Shown one piece after another: positions 60,551 through 64,000 of a DNA stretch of 64,000 nt. The notes below the pieces were generated by a model. That model had not been told where the DNA came from. It saw only the letters and a list, made by a program, of their open reading frames with translations, and ran no database searches. The DNA comes from Roseburia hominis (lineage in GTDB: Bacteria > Bacillota > Clostridia > Lachnospirales > Lachnospiraceae). Every line of letters begins with the position of its first letter. Position 1 is the stretch's first letter. Where the stretch lies: positions 1 through 64,000 of the forward strand of contig NZ_JADYUI010000004.1 in the NCBI RefSeq assembly GCF_021531695.1, given 5' to 3'. A program made the position numbers and the translations under genes.

Positions 60551-61612
60551 TTAGAAATTAGAATTTCCGGGCTTTTTCGGATTTTTTGTCTTCGCAGGCA
60601 TTTCTTTCATATCAAAACACCGCTCCCATTCCTTGGTTCCCTCTACTTTTCGCACCTCTGAGCGATTTTTACTCAAAAATTTTGTCAGTTCATAACAGTT
60701 GATCCAGATTTCATTATTTCCGTCTTTTTGCGATTCATCAAAAATTAACTGTAATCCAAAATGTAAATGTACTTCATCGATATTATTGGTATTTTCCGTT
60801 GTACTATATCCCGTGTGCCCCATATAGCCAATCACATCACCCGCCATCACCTTACTTCCAACTTTTAAATTCTTCTGATACGGATAATTTTGTCTTAAAT
60901 GTGCATAATAATAGTATCTTTTTTTATCATAACTGCGGATTCCAATTCGCCAGCCACCATACTGATTCCAGCCCAACGCCTCTATATAACCGGATTCTGT
61001 TGCAATCACAGGCGTCCCTATCTGCCCCATCATGTCATGTCCTAAATGTTCTCTTTTAAACCCATAACTTCTTGACACTCCAAAATCATCATAATCCCGA
61101 TACTCAAATCCTTTTGCAATTGGCGAAAATGCCTTTAAACCATACTTTTTTTCATATGAGACAGAACCATCCTTTTTTTGTGTTTCGATTTTATATTCCC
61201 CTACAAATCCATTCAGCACTGCCCCATATGCCTCTTTATAATATGGATAATATTTTAACTCCTTTGCCTGTTTTTCCAAATCGAATTTTCCTGCTACCAT
61301 CTGCTTTGCACAATTTTCCATATCACTTACTGCCTTGTCATCAAACGTACCTCCTGTTTTCGCCGCCTCATACGCCAACAACGTAATCCAATTAATATGT
61401 GGCTTTTTCCCATAGGTTTTCACATCCCAATCATATGCTTTATTCAACGCCTCACTGGAAACATTAAAATCTACCCATTTAATATAATCTCCCTGCATTG
61501 TCGGAACCGTCCTTTTATACATATAATTTCTTCCGGCAAAAACTCCAAGAACAATAATGGTTATAATAATTTCTACCCAAATTCCTATCTGAATTTTCTG
61601 TAACTTTCTCAT
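60551..61612 (-). CDS. Membrane-anchored M23 family metallopeptidase
   Basis: 353 residues. One N-terminal membrane helix (about 8-25), a helical lysozyme-like region of 150 residues (about 40-150), then the M23 (LytM) domain with metal ligands H and D in GFKREHLGHDMMG (about 191) and VHLHFGLQL (about 283), and HLRQNYPYQ between. It should cleave peptidoglycan cross-bridges outside the membrane. Zinc ligands are intact, so enzymatic activity is expected. A hairpin lies directly upstream. Confidence 0.88.
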   Translation of the reverse strand: MRKLQKIQIGIWVEIIITIIVLGVFAGRNYMYKRTVPTMQGDYIKWVDFNVSSEALNKAYDWDVKTYGKKPHINWITLLAYEAAKTGGTFDDKAVSDMENCAKQMVAGKFDLEKQAKELKYYPYYKEAYGAVLNGFVGEYKIETQKKDGSVSYEKKYGLKAFSPIAKGFEYRDYDDFGVSRSYGFKREHLGHDMMGQIGTPVIATESGYIEALGWNQYGGWRIGIRSYDKKRYYYYAHLRQNYPYQKNLKVGSKVMAGDVIGYMGHTGYSTTENTNNIDEVHLHFGLQLIFDESQKDGNNEIWINCYELTKFLSKNRSEVRKVEGTKEWERCFDMKEMPAKTKNPKKPGNSNF

Positions 61613-61619
61613 AAAACAA

Positions 61620-61670
61620 AAACACCTGTCTTTTGTCTTATTTCATGTATATGACAAAAAAACAGGTGTT
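61620..61670. promoter_or_regulatory. Hairpin upstream of the M23 gene
   Basis: AACACCTGT pairs with ACAGGTGTT over 32 bases, with inner pairing GTC..GAC. It may be a terminator after dapL or a regulatory hairpin. Confidence 0.5.
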
Positions 61671-61700
61671 ATGCAGTAAAAGAACCCTTACTGTTCTTAA

Positions 61701-61900
61701 ACCCGAATATTCACAGCCACCACACAACCAAGCCACAGACCAGCTACGCCAGCGTATCCGTCGCTGCTTCGCAACTTTTGTCTGAGGCTGTGTGGTAGGT
61801 GAATTCTATTCCCCCGCCAAGTGAAATCATAAATTCGGCTTACAAGCAAGCTTGACGCACGAATTACAGATTTCACTTGGCTACTGCGAATAATTCGGGT
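61701..61900. repeat. 200-bp MITE-like repeat, copy 2
   Basis: Same ends (ACCCGAATATTCACAGC, GCGAATAATTCGGGT) and internal hairpins as copy 1. TAA occurs on both outer flanks, a possible 3-bp target duplication. Located 7 bases after the dapL stop. Confidence 0.85.
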
Positions 61901-61907
61901 TAAACTA

Positions 61908-63122
61908 TTACAGTTTTTTAATACGCTCAATTGCAGCTACCGAATTTTCATAACTGCCGAATGCAGTCAGTCTGAAATATCCTTCTCCGCTTGGTCCGAA
62001 GCCACTTCCAGGAGTACCAACTACGTTCGCATTTTCCAATAAATAATCAAAGAAATCCCAGGACTTCATATTTTGCGGTGTCTTTAACCAGATATATGGT
62101 GAATTCACACCACCAAATACTTCATAACCGGCATCCTTTAATCCTTCTTTAATCAAAGCAGCATTTTTCATATAATTGCCTACCTGCTCTTTTACCTGTG
62201 CTTTTCCGGCATCAGAATAAACTGCTTCTCCGGCTCTTTGGATAATATAAGGTGCTCCGTTAAATTTCGTTCCGTGACGACGCGCCCACATATCATGTAA
62301 AGAAACGTCTCCGCATTTTAATTCTTTCGGAACTACCGTATAACCTAATCGAACTCCGGTAAATCCTGCATTTTTTGAAAAACTCTTTAACTCAATGGCA
62401 CAGGTCTTTGCCCCTTCACATTCATAGATAGAATGTGCAACATCAGACTCTGAAATATATGCTTCATAAGCAGCATCATAAATAATAACAGCTCCTACTT
62501 TATTTGCATAATTGACCCATTCCTGTAACTGGGATTTCTTAATTGTAGTTCCGGTCGGGTTGTTCGGTAAACATAGATATATCATATCCGGTGCTTCCTT
62601 CGGAAATTCCGGCACAAAATCATTTTCCTTTACACAAGGCATGTAAATCACATTGCTCCATGTCTGTGTATCCAGATTATAATCCCCACATCTGCCTGCC
62701 ATAACATTAGAATCCACATAAACCGGATATACCGGGTCACAGACTGCGATACGATTCTCAAGGCTGAAAATTTCCTGAATATTACCGGAATCACTTTTGG
62801 CTCCATCGGAAACAAAAATTTCGTCTGCAGCAATATCGCATCCTCTTGCTTCATAATCATTTTTTACAATCGCATTTCTCAAAAAATCATAGCCAAGATC
62901 CGGCGCATATCCACGAAATGTCTCAGCATTTGCCATTTCGTCTACTGCTTTATGCATTGCCTCAATAATAGCCGGAGCCAATGGCTGTGTTACATCACCA
63001 ATTCCCAGTGAAATAATATTTGCATCCGGATTTTTTTCAGAGAAAGCCTTTACTTTCTTTGCAATTGTGCTAAACAAATAGCTTCCCGGTAACTTTTGAT
63101 AATTTTCATTAATCTGATACAT
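61908..63122 (-). CDS. dapL: LL-diaminopimelate aminotransferase
   Basis: 404 residues, the usual DapL length. PLP aminotransferase fold; [13 protein letters not shown] and [11 protein letters not shown] at the N-terminus, [12 protein letters not shown] (about 190), the PLP lysine in [22 protein letters not shown] (about 250) and [11 protein letters not shown] fit. It converts tetrahydrodipicolinate directly to LL-DAP, bypassing DapC/D/E. Not linked to dapA-dapB here; a MITE copy and the M23 gene follow it. Confidence 0.95.
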   Translation of the reverse strand: MYQINENYQKLPGSYLFSTIAKKVKAFSEKNPDANIISLGIGDVTQPLAPAIIEAMHKAVDEMANAETFRGYAPDLGYDFLRNAIVKNDYEARGCDIAADEIFVSDGAKSDSGNIQEIFSLENRIAVCDPVYPVYVDSNVMAGRCGDYNLDTQTWSNVIYMPCVKENDFVPEFPKEAPDMIYLCLPNNPTGTTIKKSQLQEWVNYANKVGAVIIYDAAYEAYISESDVAHSIYECEGAKTCAIELKSFSKNAGFTGVRLGYTVVPKELKCGDVSLHDMWARRHGTKFNGAPYIIQRAGEAVYSDAGKAQVKEQVGNYMKNAALIKEGLKDAGYEVFGGVNSPYIWLKTPQNMKSWDFFDYLLENANVVGTPGSGFGPSGEGYFRLTAFGSYENSVAAIERIKKL

Positions 63123-63243
63123 GATTTAAATTACTCCTTTCAAAAACTTATTTGATAAAATCTTTTATTGCCTTTCTGTGTTTTATATGTCCTTTTAGTA
63201 TTCCTTATTGGTACTACTATTCTTTTCTATCTCGTAGTATATC

Positions 63244-63274
63244 AAAAAAGAAGTGCCTTGTAAAGCACTTCTTT
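63244..63274 (-). terminator. Terminator of the ANTAR regulator gene
   Basis: AAAGAAGTGC pairs with GCACTTCTTT around CTTGTAAA; T run on the minus strand. Confidence 0.8.
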
Positions 63275-63287
63275 GTGACATTCTTTC

Positions 63288-63839
63288 TTAGTAAACATTC
63301 ATCAGACTCAAAATCATCTGCGCTGTTTCTACCAGATCCGTTCCATTATTCATACTACGTTTTTGTAAATAACGATGTGCTTCTTCTTCTGACAGGTTAT
63401 TACGACTCATAAGCACAGATTTTGCCTCCAAAATGATACTCTTTTCTTCTTCTGACCGTTCCTTTGGCATGGCACGCTTTTTCTTTTTCCTGCGTGAAAT
63501 GGTATACTCCATCATCTCTACCGTCTGAATCAACTCATGAACCTTAAGCGGCATCGACAGACAGACAATATCCTGGATCGTCCTCTCATTGCAAACTGCA
63601 GGGGACGCTACTAAAAGCATCTGAAACTCCGGTGGTAAATATTCATATAATTCCTGATACATCATATCAATAAAATGATGACTGCAAATTATAATCCCAC
63701 CATCTAATGTATGAGAACTCTGCAATATCTGTGCCCCCGTCGTACATATATATGGAACATCATATCCACTTTTTATCAATATATTTCTAATATTCTTCGC
63801 ATTTTCCACTTTCGGGAACGCAACAATTACACTACTCAC
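63288..63839 (-). CDS. ANTAR-domain regulator (antitermination), next to glnA
   Basis: 183 residues from a GTG start at 63839. N-terminal receiver-like domain (about 1-115; IVAFPKVENAKNIRNIL) with a poorly kept phosphorylation site, then basic RRKKKKR, and the ANTAR helical bundle (about 125-180, EEEKSIILEAKSVLMSRNNLSEEEAHRYLQKRSMNN). ANTAR proteins bind paired RNA hairpins and let RNA polymerase pass terminators. In Clostridia such genes sit beside glnA and control it, which is the case here. Confidence 0.85.
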   Translation of the reverse strand: MSSVIVAFPKVENAKNIRNILIKSGYDVPYICTTGAQILQSSHTLDGGIIICSHHFIDMMYQELYEYLPPEFQMLLVASPAVCNERTIQDIVCLSMPLKVHELIQTVEMMEYTISRRKKKKRAMPKERSEEEKSIILEAKSVLMSRNNLSEEEAHRYLQKRSMNNGTDLVETAQMILSLMNVY

Positions 63840-63860
63840 TCGGCTTCACCCTTGCTAAAA

Positions 63861-64000
63861 TCAGATTTTATACAGATACTCTTCGATTTCCCATTCTGTA
63901 ACCTGTGCTCGATACGCTGTCCAATCTGCACTTTTGGCTTTTACATACTTGTCTGTAATGTGTTCCCCTAAAACTCCCCTGATAAATTCATCTTTCCGTA
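63861..64000 (-). CDS. glnA: Glutamine synthetase, C-terminal part
   Basis: Partial, 46 codons to a TGA at 63861-63863. The translation EHITDKYVKAKSADWTAYRAQVTEWEIEEYLYKI matches the C-terminus of bacterial glutamine synthetase I in order of residues. The rest lies beyond the right edge. It should make glutamine from glutamate and ammonia; no regulation can be seen in the window. Confidence 0.8.
   Translation of the reverse strand, partial: RKDEFIRGVLGEHITDKYVKAKSADWTAYRAQVTEWEIEEYLYKI

Noticed and set aside
1-64000. CRISPR array or rRNA genes
   Set aside because: No regular short repeats with spacers and no rRNA-like sequence were seen.

Overview
The window looks like a chromosome segment of a low-GC, Gram-positive gut anaerobe of the class Clostridia, most likely a Lachnospiraceae relative. 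The reasons are the rel / MBL hydrolase / hemZ / hisS / aspS operon, DUF5721, DUF3783 and DegV genes, a tRNA-Asn type T-box in front of an AspRS-gatCAB operon, a lysine riboswitch on dapA, DapL-type lysine synthesis, and an ANTAR regulator next to glnA. No strain can be named from sequence alone.

Region by region. 1-4740: a compact integrative mobilizable element (493-4672) with an HUH Rep, a MobV relaxase, a pMV158-like oriT and a tyrosine integrase, inserted in the 3' end of a tRNA-Leu gene and bounded by exact 22-bp direct repeats. A decayed rep fragment and a partial Rpn gene lie outside its left end. 4.8-12.4 kb: surface or processing functions (ComEC-like MBL protein, S8 peptidase, CapA, HAD, CNNM/CBS protein) and a second tRNA-Leu. 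12.4-17.3 kb: a minimal Tad-like pilus or secretion operon with an ATPase, a fused F-type membrane protein and several very small pilin-like proteins sharing an N-terminal motif. 17.4-33.5 kb: translation and stringent-response operon, tRNA-Gly, polyphosphate:AMP phosphotransferase, two DegV proteins and peptidases. 33.5-34.2 kb: a gene-free stretch that folds extensively and is a candidate large structured RNA.

37.6-43.9 kb is the most interesting locus: an AT-rich RiPP-type cluster. It has a 30-residue precursor candidate, a PqqD-ThiF/E1-like enzyme, an M16 peptidase and an ABC exporter. A perfect 25-bp inverted repeat separates it from a divergent 46-residue secreted-peptide gene, which overlaps tail to tail with a duplicated HTH-TPR regulator of RRNPP type. 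Together they suggest a peptide product under peptide-pheromone control.

43.9-64 kb: K+/H+ antiporter, clpX, lepB, the gatCAB and second aspS operon facing asnA, lysine synthesis genes (dapB, dapA, dapL), a corrinoid adenosyltransferase, an SSB-like protein, typA, an M23 peptidase, an ANTAR regulator and the end of glnA. Two 200-bp MITE-like repeats and several short 3'-flanking repeats are scattered through this half.
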